Positions 48,758 to 60,506 of a DNA stretch of 64,000 nucleotides are shown piece after piece. Each line of letters starts with the position of its first letter. The stretch's first letter is position 1. The notes beneath the pieces were generated by a model. The model saw nothing but the letters and a program-made list of their open reading frames with translations. It had not been told where the DNA came from and did no database searches. The stretch lies in contig NC_092676.1 in assembly GCF_964355755.1 (NCBI RefSeq), positions 27,202,288-27,266,287 of the forward strand. Direction: 5' to 3'. Source of the stretch: Antedon mediterranea (lineage: Eukaryota; Echinodermata; Crinoidea; Comatulida; Antedonidae). Position numbers and translations under genes: made by a program.

Positions 48758-49614
48758 CATTCTTTAAATTAATAAATGTTAAAAATAAGTAAATGGTGTT
48801 TGGGTTTGGATTCGAATCTGACCTACAACAAATAAAAACTACATAGACCTATTCGCACTATGCTATTTAACTGTTCGTAGGCCATATAATACATTAGTTG
48901 TAACTTCAAGTCAAGAAAATATTTTGTTGTACTGTTTCCACAATTGGTGGTCTATTAATTGTCTTTATATGTTTGTGGAATTTTTTTTAAATTTAAAAAC
49001 ATGCTTATAACCACCAAGATGACGTAGTTCAAACAGTACACAGTATGTAAAGACAATGCAACTTTACGAAACGTACGAACTGGCACGGTTTAGATCAAAC
49101 AGCAAACATACGAAATAAGTAACCAACTAATTTGATATGAATGCAAGCTTTACAACAAATACACACAGGCCATGTCGCGTGTTTGTCTTTTGGTTTTCAG
49201 CATGTGTTTTTGGTCTATTCAGCGCGGTTGCATTACACTTGAGTTATAATGCATATCACGCCTATGGGCTAGCGCAAGTGCCAACTTCATTGATCGACTG
49301 CTCTGCAAAATGTTTGTTGTTGTTTCAGGTGATTCAAACAGACGATATCCCAACAGCAGACGATATCCCAACAGCAGACTATATTCACGATATAAGTCTG
49401 AAATTTAAGGCTATGTGTTGCCGAATTTGGTATGCAATGTCAACAAATACTACTTAAGTTTTGAAATTGGTATCTCTCCCATGTCGCCTTATATAAATAC
49501 CAGCTGTAATACGTAATGCGTTTATGTTATATAATGTTTATAAAATGTTTAACCAATAGTTGGAATATAATGTTCAGGGAATGTAAGTGAAAAGAAAGAG
49601 AATAGCTCTCGTTT

Positions 49615-49797
49615 AAGCGTGTTTCCCACTAGAACGTAACGCAAGGACGTAAACGCAACGCAAGCGTTTTAACCAATGACAAGCGAAGTTATAGACAGTT
49701 AGCAATCACAAGCGAATAAGCCATCGCTTGTGATTGGTCAATTCATTTGCGTTGCGTTACGTCCTTGCGTTGCGTCGCTAGTGGGAACCACGCTTTA
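49615..49797. mobile_element. Family-B MITE, copy B3
   Basis: The ends are AAGCGTGTTTCCCACTAG and CTAGTGGGAACCACGCTT. Over about 165 bp from CCCACTAG to GGGAACCACGC it differs from B2 at only two positions (C/T in CACTTGCG, and T/C in CCTTGTGTT). The left flank is TTTAA-like and the right flank TTTA. Confidence 0.9.
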
Positions 49798-50401
49798 TAT
49801 GATATAATAGTTAACGGTGCTAATGTTTTTTATGATTTATTTTATTTTTTTTGCATCTCATTAAAAATATACAACATTTATGATACAAGATATATAAATA
49901 TGTACAATTTCAATTAAAAAAAAAAACAATAAAAGAGATACAAGATATAATGTTCTCATATCTAAACTAAAACTAAATTGCTTTTATCAGCGAATTTTAC
50001 TTTAAAGATGCAATTGCAATTTAAAGACGTAAGACGTTAATTATAAACAAAATTAAGTTTTTTTACATATCAACACACGAATTTTTTTTAAATACACCAG
50101 AGGGCAAAATGACGTCATTTTGAAGTTGATTGATTGGTTCTTTTTGAGAGGAAATTCACAAGAAAATATGATAAAGGCCCGGTAATTCTATATTTCCATA
50201 ATAATCCGTTGTCTATTGTCTTCTGCACTGAAGCACGCGTCACTCGCAAAGGTTACGCCACTACAAAAGACAAGTCAAATATGCCTTCTAGCGAAGAGCT
50301 AATACCAGGCTCGCAGTAATTTACCCGTGTAGTCATCTTAAAATATGGTTTCATTTATTTGAAGAGAATTTGCATATAACATCATCATGACCATCGTCAG
50401 T

Positions 50402-50606
50402 AAAGCGTGGTTCCCACTAGCGACGCAACGTAACGCAACGCTACGACGTATTGACGCAAAGTGCTGTATTGCGTAATCACAAGTGAGAACCGACGACGCA
50501 ACAGTGCTGCAATCATCGCATCTTTGATTTCACGCAGGCGGAGACAAACTATTCGAAGCGCATTTTCTTATGTTGCGTTACGTTGCGTCGGTAGCAGGAA
50601 CCAATC
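50402..50606. mobile_element. Family-B MITE, subfamily II copy B4
   Basis: The outer ends match family B (AAAGCGTGGTTCCCACTAGC and TGCGTCGGTAGCAGGAACC). The interior differs from B2/B3 and includes GTGCTGTATTGCGTAATCAC, which reappears in reverse orientation in the copy at 63328-63528. Confidence 0.8.
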
Positions 50607-50648
50607 TCAAGACGTAATAATAAACGCGCGCACAACTGATGATAATTA

Positions 50649-50787
50649 TGGCTACTATCACACTAGTTTGACAAAAAGTGTGATATGTATATATAATATA
50701 TAATGGTAGTGATATGACATCATTATGTCCATATTATGGGAACATCACATTTTTGTCACATAAAGTTTGCTAGTGTAGACAGAGCTC
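50649..50787. mobile_element. Family-A MITE, copy A9
   Basis: The left terminal repeat is degraded (CTACTATCACACTAGTTTGA). The right end reads AAGTTTGCTAGTGTAGACAG. An AT-rich expansion replaces part of the left arm. Confidence 0.75.
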
Positions 50788-51301
50788 TAGATGCTGTTTA
50801 AAACTTTTCACATGACGCACCGTGACTTTCGGTTCGGATATTATTTCTCATGTACGCGATTGTAGAAAAGGTTACGATTATGATAGGATTGTCAAAAGCA
50901 CGTAATTATTTAACTATAAAATCGATTTCTAACAAGAATTCGAAATTCTTTCATCTTGTACGATAAGATGAAGAACAATGGTTTCATCGATTAGGCACCA
51001 AATGTTGCTTTCTCACAAACACCTGATATAAAGCGATATACCGCAGAAATGTAAGCAAAGTCACACTTATTTGCAAAAAAACGAAGGTTACTGATTGCGA
51101 TATAACAGCCTATTTATCGGTTATCAATTTTTATTTGGATAATAATAAGTATATAAATCAGCATCATTTAATTGTCAGATTATTGATAAAATAATACCGT
51201 ATAAGGTTATGACCATCATAAAACTAGATACTGATGCGCACGTGCGTGCAAAAATACATACATCTACGAACACATTATAGGAAATGGAGGTTTGTATGCG
51301 T

Positions 51302-51448
51302 TAAACTTGGTTTCTTCTAGGACGCAACGCAAGGACGTAGACGCAACGCAGCGAGTTGACCAATCACAAGCGACAGTTCAAATAATAAATCTCTTACGTT
51401 GCGTTATGTCGTTGTGTTGCGTCTCTAGTGAGATTAAGCCACGCATTA
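51302..51448. mobile_element. Family-B MITE, copy B5
   Basis: The ends are AAACTTGGTTTCTTCTAGGA and TCTCTAGTGAGATTAAGCC, mutated relative to B2. CGCAACGCAAGGACGTAGAC and CCAATCACAAGCGACAG inner blocks are preserved; part of the right arm is deleted. Confidence 0.8.
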
Positions 51449-52152
51449 GTAACACAATATTTTGCGCGTACGTATTATTATTTGTTGTACGCTTTTATAT
51501 TTGGATAGCGCGCCATTTGATTGATATTAAATTAAGTTATTGTCGATACATACAAACAAATACAAGGTTATGATCTTAAAAAGATAATATATGCAATTTG
51601 TGAAGTGTTTTTTATAGTTTGCTAATTCTTTATTATTTATTTAATCAATTTAAAGATGGCACAATATGGTCTTTGAAGATATTTTGTCAATATGTTATAG
51701 GTAAATTATTGTTTTTATTTTAAACAAACAAGTACAAATATTAATTAACGATTGCTTTTCAAGGTAAATTAATTGTTATTAAAAAAAATAAATGAAACAC
51801 TCGATATGTTTGTACACTATACCCTTTTACTCTTTTTATGAGAAAAGAACTATAACACTATTTTGAATAACGATGTAGCAACAATTGAAATCTTTATATA
51901 AGCACCAATTCGGTACACGTGACCGTAATGTAAAATATATAAAAAACTAGCGTTTTCTATTTACAATACTCTGTATCGTAATTATTTAAATAACTTATGT
52001 TTCATCACAATTAATAAACCATAGAGATAATAGAATGTGTATGGTTGAAGCATGGAGCTTTTCTAATGTATAGCAGCTCTATGGTTGAAGAGTCATTCCA
52101 ATAAACTTTTCTACCACGATAGAGGGAGCCCTAGTTGATAACGTTATTTTTT

Positions 52153-52315
52153 ATAAAGCTTTGTTCTTATTCTCACTTGGACGCAACAACTTAGACGCAA
52201 GTTAGTTGACCAATTACAATCGACAGTTTCGATAATCCATCGCGTCGTGATTGGTCAAGTTGCTTGCGACGCTTACGTATGTACTTGCGTTGCGTCAAAT
52301 TAGGAACTAAGCTTT
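52153..52315. mobile_element. Family-B MITE, copy B6
   Basis: The ends are AAAGCTTTGTTCTTATTCTC and AATTAGGAACTAAGCTTT. The paired TTGACCAATTACAATCGA and CGTGATTGGTCAAGTTGC arms are conserved. It is about 60 bp upstream of copy A10. Confidence 0.8.
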
Positions 52316-52372
52316 AGAATACAAAATGTGATGATGATAATGTTTGACATTAGTCCCATGGACTTGTGTCAA

Positions 52373-52518
52373 TCTCTGTTTACACCATGAGACTTTATGT
52401 GACAAAAACGTGTGATGTGCCCATATATAGACATGATGGTGTCATATTACTACCTTATTTGGGCAAATCACTACCATATTTGGGCACATCACATTTTTGA
52501 TAGTGTAGACAGAGCTTT
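52373..52518. mobile_element. Family-A MITE, copy A10
   Basis: The left end is CTCTGTTTACACCATGAGAC, mutated, and the right end TTGATAGTGTAGACAGAGCT. The inner CATATTACTACCTTATTTGG and ACCATATTTGGGCACATCAC doublet is preserved. Confidence 0.8.
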
Positions 52519-53736
52519 TGATTTATCGGTCTACTTTTAGCATATTCGGTGTGTCAGTATTATAGGCCTAACTTGTGTGAATATAATGTCACATGATTAT
52601 TATTTAGCAGAAAAAGTATGTCACGATAAGACAAATTAATTGTCAATCTATTTTGAAGACGAATTGATTTAAATGTCATGATTGACATGTTGCTAAATGT
52701 TACAGTTCAATTCTCTTCATTTTATAGTACAGTATAACATTTAGGCCTATTTTGTATTGAAATGTTTTTCTTAAACAAAATTGATATAAAAATGGATATC
52801 AAATGTTATTTAAGACACACGAACATAGATTTAGCCTATTATAAAAATGAAACTATGTTCGTCTTACATAATAGAGAGTTCATTGATGTAAAATGTTATT
52901 TAACACAGATTTAGCCTATTATATTAATTAAAAATGTTTTCGATGGGATATTCGACGTGATACAGTCGTGTTGGACACTGGGCAAACGAGAAGATAAAAC
53001 AACTTTAATTTAATAGGAAAACATTATATCTTTAAAAGTTACTGAGAAATACATCTATAAATCGAAACTCAAATAATATTTATTTAGGCACATAACAAAA
53101 TACAATCAAACTTAACAACAATACAAACAAACTTAGATTGAACGGGGAAAATCTCCTAACCAATGGAAGTGAAAATCGAACTAAGAAATTGATCACTTCC
53201 TCTCAAACGATCTCAGTCCACGCTTAGCGTCTTGGAATCGCCGACTGGAGCACCACTTAACATGGTATTAGAGCTAAAACGTGACCAGGCAAAGGACTAT
53301 CGTTTATTTGACTTATAAATAATCTTAGAATACGGATCGATTTTTGAGGAATACACTCAAAACATCAAGAGTGTATACAACATACAGATGATGTGGATAG
53401 AACTATACAGAACTTGATAACAACATAGGAGAACACTATGATAACCCATGTAGTAACTATTTATTTAAACATTGTTTCTATAGTTAGGACCAAGTTCATT
53501 TTATAGTCATATAGTTAATTAATGGTTTTAAATTTATATAGCGCAAAATACAAATAGTCTCTATGCGCTAATTCTATAATAATAATTTCTTTTCACGCAG
53601 AAGCTGTATGTATACTGCTATTGAGATTACTATAGACACACTGGGCTTCAATCCGCTACATATCGTCAACATACGATAGATCTATAGAGTATAAAATACG
53701 GTATATTTAATGATAATACCGTATTTTATCACTTGT

Positions 53737-54071
53737 ACATTGTGTCGTCATGTATGACAACGCGTAGTGACAGAGAGCAGAGTCACAAAAGGACCACGGG
53801 GGTCAAAGGGGTCCTTAAATAGAATGATATCATACTATCTACCCGTGGATTAAAAGCGACTGTCTTTATCATTAATATATCGTTAATTTTTTAATTTAAA
53901 CGAATTATTAACTGTTGGACATTGTGTCGTCATTTGAAAAAAAGACCTAGAGTCAAAGTGGTCATTAATTAGAATAACATCCTACTATCTAACTGCGTGG
54001 ATTCCCTTAAAAACGACTGTCTTTATCATTATCATACCGTTAATTTTTTTTATTAAAACGAATTATTAACT
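53737..54071. repeat. Two diverged tandem units of about 155-180 bp
   Basis: ACATTGTGTCGTCAT starts each unit (53737 and 53919). Both continue through a GGTC-rich stretch, TAGAATRAYATCMTACTATC, GCGACTGTCTTTATCATT or ACGACTGTCTTTATCATT, and CGAATTATTAACTG. Short indels separate the units; no coding frame spans them. Confidence 0.7.
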
Positions 54072-54309
54072 GACAACTAAAACTGTGGGCCTGACAGCAG
54101 ATGATGACGTTAATATATACACTTGTTGTCGGATCCGTAAATTGCCATTATTACCGCCTCTATTATAATACACGTTTTACTTCACGTATATTTACTTTGT
54201 ATTACGTTTCAACTGCGGCTTCATTAATAATGTGCACAAGTGCAAGAGTGAGTTGTGTCATTTGTTATTCCTATACAAACAAGGTTATGAACGACGCAAA
54301 GGAGGCAGC

Positions 54310-54427
54310 CGGACACGCCAGTGTAGTATAAAGCTTGGTTCACACTAGCGACGCAGCGTAACGCAGAAGAAGGACACGCGAGTGTAGTATAGGCTAAAGC
54401 TTGGTTCCCACTAGCGACGCAACGTCA
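54310..54427. repeat. Tandemly duplicated family-B MITE end with flanking sequence
   Basis: GGACACGCCAGTGTAGTATA plus a family-B left end (AAGCTTGGTTCACACTAGCG) is followed by a second GGACACGCGAGTGTAGTATA plus AAGCTTGGTTCCCACTAGCG. Neither has a right end. The flank and the MITE end were duplicated together. Confidence 0.7.
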
Positions 54428-55091
54428 CAAAAAAATGTGAGCCAGTGTTAGTTCACGATGCATTCATTGCTCTCTATAAACTCATATTCCCACATAAAAA
54501 AAAAACGTGAATACGAATCGCGTCTTGTTACCAATGGTTACCACCTATGACGATCTTGATGAAATTCCTCTACCATTGTTGCAGAGCATTTCGTGCAGAA
54601 CTAATGGCGCCTCATAGATAATTCATACTTATATTAATTTGAAAATACGACCCAGATATTGTAATCATTAGTAGGCGTTATATGTCGTAAGCTTAACGAT
54701 GGGCTACGGACATCAAACAGTTTGCCAAATCTATTGTTTGCCAACATCTTTCTTTTTATTGAGTTGTATTGTTTTTGCTTTGTGCCTTTGTTAGTTTAAT
54801 CACTCTCGCTCGTGGACTTAAATTAAGTGAATAAATAGGCTAGGTTAAACAAACAGGCCCAATTATAGTATAGTTGTATTTGAAGGCATGGAATCAATTA
54901 AGTAAAAGAAAGCCGCCTTTGTGAAAATAAAAACGTTCTTAATATATGTTTTAAAACTTTGAATCAACCCGCAAAGTTTCGACGAAGAACATTTATTTCT
55001 AATTCACTCTGATAATAATAAACCAATTTCCTCAAATAAAACTTATTATGGCTGTAACGACGAAGTGACGTATTTTATATCATATATATTA

Positions 55092-55200
55092 AAGCAGCGT
55101 TCCGCAACCTTTTTTGACTGCGATCCATTATCCTAATTTGGGGATTCTCGCGACCCAACATTGAGTATTTGAGCCACAGGCCTGTAGCAAAGCGAACTTT
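55092..55200. mobile_element. hAT-like element fragment
   Basis: CAGCGTTCCGCAACCTTTTT followed by TGACTGCGATCC and GGGGATTCTCGCGACCC is the left end of a widespread hAT-type non-autonomous family ('GTTCCCAACCTTTTT ... CGCGACCC'). No matching right end was found. Confidence 0.5.
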
Positions 55201-56421
55201 GTTGAATGACAACCCTAGATGGCGTGTTAAAGTACTTGTTTTAATTGTTTTTTTTTTATATTTATTGAGTTAATGGCTTATTTAATGTTGCTAAAATAAA
55301 AAAGTGAAGATCGCAAAACTATTATACTCTACAAAATAATAGGTCTAAAATGAGAAAAACTATCGTAACCAAACATCCTCACAATTAAAACACCGGTAAC
55401 CACATCGCATGCGTTACAAAAGAATGACTACTTCAATACAGTTTATTGTTTTTGAAATTTCTGTTTTATTGCGGTTATTATATTATATGTACATTTATAG
55501 TTTTTTTTATTATTAATATATATTTATTATTACTTCACACAAACACTCTTTGAAACACGTACTGCGTGAACGCAATAATAGAATTGTTATAAAAAAAATT
55601 TAAAAAAATAGAAATGTATTGTTTACGCGATACCTTGGAAACAATAATACGGACATCTGGATATTCATAAGGCCACCGGCTCCGAAGTTTGCTTGTTCAA
55701 CCCGACCTAAACAATTCTAGTAACAGAGAAATATCGATTTTGGAATTTGGGCCTAAATATGCCTAATAAAATACTCTCGTGGCTACACTCAATGCTTTGT
55801 GTAGGTTTACAATAAAAAGCAGTTAACAGTTAGGCCTAGCGATCGAAATCTTCGATTTGTACTTCTGTAACACAAAAAGCCCCAGTCGGATGTAAAGAAA
55901 CATAACATAAGTGGGCTGGTTTTACCGACAGTATTTTATGTAATGTGTAAGATGTGGATTTGACTGACGTTTATGTACAGGCTTAAAAGTTTAAACAGAG
56001 GCGCATGTCTACAATTTGTGGCGCTGATAAGATAGGTCTACTATAAAGCACTGTTCCAAAAATATGTAAATACCTAAAGGCTTTCGAACTACGTGATGGA
56101 TACAAAACATCCTAATGATTGCCAATAACCTATTTTTGGTACATATCCCTTTTGGAAACCAATCAATTATGATCCTACCCCGATAGGCCCACTGAAATAT
56201 CCTGGACTCAACAAACAATAATCAATATATTTAGGCCTAAAAGTATTATTTAAATTTCGATTGTTAAAAATTGCCTTAGAGTTGTTTCTTATGATATCAA
56301 TTCACAACATAGCATCCGCCACCCGTTTAGTCTGTGACGTAATAGTATCAATCCAACGTGCCCTTCATACAAGTGCCCTCAATACATGACTCTGTCTGTA
56401 TGAATAACGCATGGACCTCTT

Positions 56422-56558
56422 TAAGCTTCGTTCTCACTAGGACGTAACGCATAGACGTAAACGCAACGCAAGCAACTTGACCAATGACAACCGACAGTTT
56501 GAATAATCAATCGCTTGTGATTGGTCACGTCCTTGCGTCTCTAGTGGGAACCAAGCTT
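56422..56558. mobile_element. Family-B MITE, copy B8
   Basis: TTAA precedes the left end GCTTCGTTCTCACTAGGA. The right end is TCTAGTGGGAACCAAGCTTC. Part of the right arm (GTTGCGTTACG) is deleted compared with B2, shortening the element to 137 bp. Confidence 0.85.
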
Positions 56559-57604
56559 CACTCATCATTATCAATTCGTCAAAACGTATCAAACAGCCTA
56601 AATTCTACTTTGTAGTTGTTCGTTTAAAACGAATTATTACGCAGCTGGTGCAAGATACTCGTAGAGAATTTTAAATTAAATCATCATTAATCATGAACAG
56701 CTTTCAAGGATAGCTGTCTTCACTTTAATTCCTTGTTAATTTTTGTTATAAATATCATGATATATACACTTTGTTTAGGTTTCCCCAGGAAATTTAATAC
56801 TTAACTAGGCTTCCGTTCTGTTATAAACAAGACTGATTTGAAATGCAGGCCGTGCGCGTGTAGAGACGTGTTTGGAGGAGGTTCGGGGTACCCCCATCTT
56901 CTTTCCGATGGTCAGCTAAGCTGGACAACTTTTATATAAAGGAACATCTTTGATTCTTTTCCCATGAAAGAAGACCACTAAAATTGTACCAAAATTGTAC
57001 TTAGACGTATGCCCTATCTAAAACAATATTATCCCAAATAATCCTAATCATTTTCTTCGAAATGTATACCATATTATAAGCTAAACTAAATGCTGCATAG
57101 CCATCCCTTCTCCAATAATGTAGATTTTGCGTTTTTCATAAAGAAAAAAATATTAGATAGTTATAAAACAGTTATAACATAATCAGTCTCTCTGAATTTT
57201 ACCAACCCATTGTGCAAAAAAAAAAACATAGGACGTGTGACGATATAGAGGGCGGTATAGCTCTTTTTCTTGTTTACTGCACAGTATTTTTTGTTCTTTC
57301 GGTGCTCTCATTGAAATGTTTATAAGCATGTCATTTTTTTTCTTCTCCGTACTGATAAAAATATTGAGGTAGTACTAGTAGATAAATCGGATAATAAAAA
57401 TGATGTATTTATTTGGAAGCTATGCCTTTGAATATTGGCGCAAATGAATGGTAGGCCTAGTGGCTAGTGGTAGTGTTGCGGTTTTAATTGACAATTTGAA
57501 TGATTTTTAAAATTGACATTTCAAGTTGCGCAAGAAAATGTGTTGCACAATTTGATACCTTAAAAAGTGAGTTAAAAATACTTATATTTACAAAAAAACT
57601 TAAA

Positions 57605-57929
57605 CTAAAGTATGTACAAAATATTAACAAGTACAGTGCAGCAGTCGGTAAACTTATTCCTCCACAAAGTACAACTGCAAGATGTCAACGTTGAGGGCTC
57701 TAAACTTCCGCCACACTCCACTCTCTTTCTGCGACCCACGTGCCCTCGACTAGAATTACAAGATTTTTGTGTTGGGTGTTGTTTGAGATTCACATATATT
57801 TCACACATTTTCATAGTTTACAGCGATGCTTTTGTTACTTGCGTAGGTGTAAGTGACGTTTAAGTGTTCATAGGAATGTTTCGTAGTAAATTATAGCGTT
57901 ATTTTTTTTTGTAAATAAAAAAAATAGAG
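57605..57929 (+). promoter_or_regulatory. mdn1: Midasin promoter and 5' UTR
   Basis: Upstream of the midasin start, the DNA has relatively balanced composition. It holds an ETS/GABP-type AACTTCCGCC (CTTCCG at 57705-57710), a canonical E-box CACGTG at 57737-57742 in CCCACGTGCCC, and TGACGT (CRE half-site) at 57854-57859. ETS plus E-box is common in ribosome-biogenesis gene promoters. An in-frame TAA at 57912-57914 marks the end of any upstream frame. The transcription start is not determined. Confidence 0.45.
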
Positions 57930-58034
57930 ATGGAAAATCTTCTGGTCGATGTCAGTGTGGCAGTGGACCGCGTGGTGTGCAAGCATGCTAGTGAATTCGA
58001 CTCTCGGCCGATGAAACAAATCCTCGCGAAACAG
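57930..58034 (+). CDS. mdn1: Midasin (AAA+ ribosome maturation ATPase), exon 1
   Basis: This exon encodes the first 35 residues, beginning MENLLVDVSVAVDRVV. It ends in KQILAKQ at donor CAG|GTATTT in phase 0, paralleling the N-terminus of vertebrate MDN1, which has a similar AKQVW junction. The start ATG has G at -3 and G at +4, and an in-frame stop lies 16 bases upstream, so the start is firm. Midasin is a giant nuclear dynein-like AAA+ protein that strips assembly factors from pre-60S particles. The window contains only part of its N-terminal domain, before the ATPase ring. Confidence 0.85.
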
Positions 58035-59474
58035 GTATTTGAGCCTAAAGGGTTTCTCTTTATTTCTTACATATTCTAAAGATAAATTTTTATTTTTAAA
58101 CATCTTCGTATGTATATAAGTATGTTATAAAATTATTGACTAGTTACTAACGAAATAATAATATTTAATTATTTAAACTTTAGAAGAAACTTGTTGAACA
58201 TGTGCTTTTTTAGGAGTGTTGAATTTGGGGATTTCGCAATGCGCCCTCATTATTCGGTGACGTTGACTTAGAATGTTGTATTCTGGGAAATTTAACCACT
58301 AAAATTGTGACACTTATAATTTAGGAAAAGACTAGTAACGCAAGTTTAATTTCAACAGATTTAACATTATCATGTGACAAACAACATAAAAAAAGTTGAC
58401 TCAAACAAAGGCAAAGAAAAGGGCTTTAATTTAAAACATTTATACCCATATATGTGCGCAGATTATAGATAGTATTCCTGCCATCTCTCGCGCATGATAT
58501 GCGAGTCTCTTGCATGAGGGCTGATTTTTTATGCCTCGTGCATACATGACTATTTCTCATGCATCAATAAAAATATTCAGAGAAAACATTATTTTTGAAA
58601 TTAAATTGCCTAATTTTGGAGGAAAAAAATAGGACTACACATTGTTTAATTTCAGCATAATTAATCGGGAAAGCCTAACTCAATTCAGCAAATTTTTTTT
58701 AACATACACGGCATATTTTGCAATTATTTGGGGTTATAACATAGAGGACGCTATATACAATTTAAATTTAATGTCTCGTGCATTGGCTGAAAATGTTTAA
58801 AATACTATTTGTGTAATATAAACAGACATTGATGGATGAGATATTAAAAAATAAATTAGTGCCTCAAGTAATAGCAATGTTTCCAAAGTAGATTAGGTGC
58901 ACAGCCTAAATTGTAGAGTTTATTTTAGGCTTCTAGCTTAATTTTATTCAAGCATCCAGTCAAGAAGCCTTTTCAGGGTGGAACTTGGCAACTTGCCAGG
59001 AAAAGGTTGGAAAGTAGCTATACACAAGGTCACTGGGTGATAGTGTACACAGATTATGGTGTTAGTTTCTTCATAATATAGATTCAAGTGTAACTTTTCC
59101 TTACAAGGGCCTAGCATAATAGGGGCCTAACATAGGGTATATTCTTTAGTAAGGTACTTCCATTCTTATCCTCTTTTGCAAATGCCATTTAAAGTTCTAA
59201 CTTATATTTATGCCTGCCTAAGGGTTATAATGTATGTTCTATTGTTTGTATTTTTAATGAACTTTGTATAGCTGAATGTCTATGTTTCTGTCTTTGTTTA
59301 CTGTTAGTGTTAGGCTAGTAAAAAAACTGTTAGCTGGTGCGCTAGTGAAATTGAGTATCAAGTTCCCACCATAATTTATCACAAATAGTACACCTAAACT
59401 ATATAATTGATATAGTTCCGGTTAGCAACATAGGCAATGGAAACATAATATAAATTTAAATTATTTAAATACAG
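58035..59474 (+). other. mdn1: Midasin intron 1
   Basis: This 1.44 kb GT-AG phase-0 intron has donor GTATTTG and acceptor AAATACAG. It is AT-rich. 58480-58570 holds several ATGCATGA/GCATGAG-like words, but no named repeat or exon is visible. Confidence 0.8.
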
Positions 59475-59698
59475 GTGTGGAGTAGTAATGACCGATATAA
59501 AGTTTTATCGACACTTTCCAATCTACTCGTAAATCCCAAGTGCTGCCTAACAATTGCTGAAAACTGCCGACCAATCATGCTCGACCTTTTACATAGAGCA
59601 GCAGATAAAGTCATAAAACAAGAGTTTTCATTGGTCGATCATGAGTACTTGTGCATCAGTATTGGTCAACTTTTACCTATTCTTCCAGATACCTTTCA
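59475..59698 (+). CDS. mdn1: Midasin, exon 2
   Basis: The exon encodes VWSSNDRYKVLSTLSNLLVN through CISIGQLLPILPDTF, closely following the vertebrate MDN1 N-terminal order 'VWTPQDRQ-VLSTLAQLL ... RPLLLDLLERNA ... H-RLCVSMSKL'. It starts after AAATACAG in phase 0. It ends two bases into a glutamine codon at the donor CA|GTAAGT; reading on without splicing gives an immediate TAA, which supports the donor choice. The fragment is helical and leucine-rich, with no catalytic motif. Confidence 0.9.
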
Positions 59699-59811
59699 GT
59701 AAGTCTTGAATTTGTTTATGAAAATATTTAGATAAAAAATTAGTGAAATGAATTAATTTCTGTGGTTTTTATTTTCAATTGGTTTTTTACTTGTTTGTTT
59801 TTTATTTATAG
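59699..59811 (+). other. mdn1: Midasin intron 2
   Basis: This short phase-2 intron of 113 bp has donor GTAAGT and acceptor TTATTTATAG, preceded by a T-rich tract. Confidence 0.85.
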
Positions 59812-59884
59812 ATTTGCCTGCAAGTATTTTGATGTGGCACCATCGCCATTTGAAAGACTACTTTCTCCAGATAAACTTCAAACA
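59812..59884 (+). CDS. mdn1: Midasin, exon 3
   Basis: This 73-base exon completes the split Gln codon and encodes FACKYFDVAPSPFERLLSPD plus KLQT. It matches the vertebrate MDN1 segment 'FALRYFKDTSPVFQRLF'. It ends in phase 0 at ACA|GTAAGT. Small size and an exact reading-frame fit with both neighbours make the call secure despite its length. Confidence 0.85.
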
Positions 59885-60047
59885 GTAAGTGATTTACTTA
59901 TTTCCTTCGAAATTTAGTTCAAAGTCTGTTGAATTTTGTGATATTTTGTCATATTACATTATAATTAAGCTCATTTTAACATTGATTGCTCATTTTTTAT
60001 GAAATATTTGTTAAATTTTAATATAAATTTAAAGGAAAATTACTAAA

Positions 60048-60225
60048 AAATGACAATGCAGTAGGTATCAGTGGCTGTATTTTTAATGGAGATCCAATAA
60101 AATAAGCAAAAAGCTAATAAAAAAGTAAAAGTAAAACAAAAAGTTAACTTTAGTTTTCAGGAAACACTAGCCCTTCATCAGGTAAGCCCTTCATCAAGTA
60201 GTACTTGGGACAAAATTGAGAATAT
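60048..60225 (-). repeat. Family-D repeat, copy D1
   Basis: It shares TGACAATGCAGTAGGTATCA-like, GGTATCAGTGGCTG, ATGGAGAT, AATAAAATAAGCAAAAAGCT and GAAACACTAGCCCTTCATCA blocks with 62566-62800. On the minus strand it contains CCTGATGAAGGGCTAGTG ahead of CCTGAAAAC. The CCCTTCATCA block is duplicated at its right end. Confidence 0.6.
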
Positions 60226-60506
60226 GAAGCAGACAAATTTTGATGGAATTTTTGCATTACCGTATCAATTGAAAAAAAAAAAAAAAAACCATTATTACTT
60301 GTTAGCATACCTAACCAAACATGAATGCTTGTTTGTGTTTGACCACTTACACTCTTCCCTGTAATCGGGCCACGAAGTTGTTTGATCCTTAAAATTGTTT
60401 GTTTTCAATTAGTAACTTAAGATTCATCAAAAACGTTAAACTGCATAGCAACGGCTTTCTGTCTACAGTGAGAGTATCATAATACATTTGATGTGATTGC
60501 ATTTGC

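Larger units (their letters stand above)
32641..57604. other. Intergenic region between Onecut and midasin, repeat-rich
   Basis: No coding exon in these 25 kb can be supported: open frames are short, lie in repeats or lack family resemblance. The region is dominated by family-A and family-B MITEs, family-F repeats, other transposon remnants and tandem repeats, which are listed individually. Parts without a named repeat, for instance 33891-35390, 40540-41330, 41570-42680, 47630-48060 and 50790-51300, look like single-copy spacer. 40540-40900 and 47630-48060 have mixed composition and could hold distal regulatory DNA. Confidence 0.6.

Noticed and set aside
49137-49457. 106-residue frame with a hydrophobic N-terminus
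   Set aside because: No family resemblance, weak start context, and it includes a 17-bp tandem duplication; likely chance.
57605-57863. Overlapping short frames on both strands upstream of midasin
   Set aside because: They lie in the promoter/5' UTR, have no homology, and stop before the midasin start.
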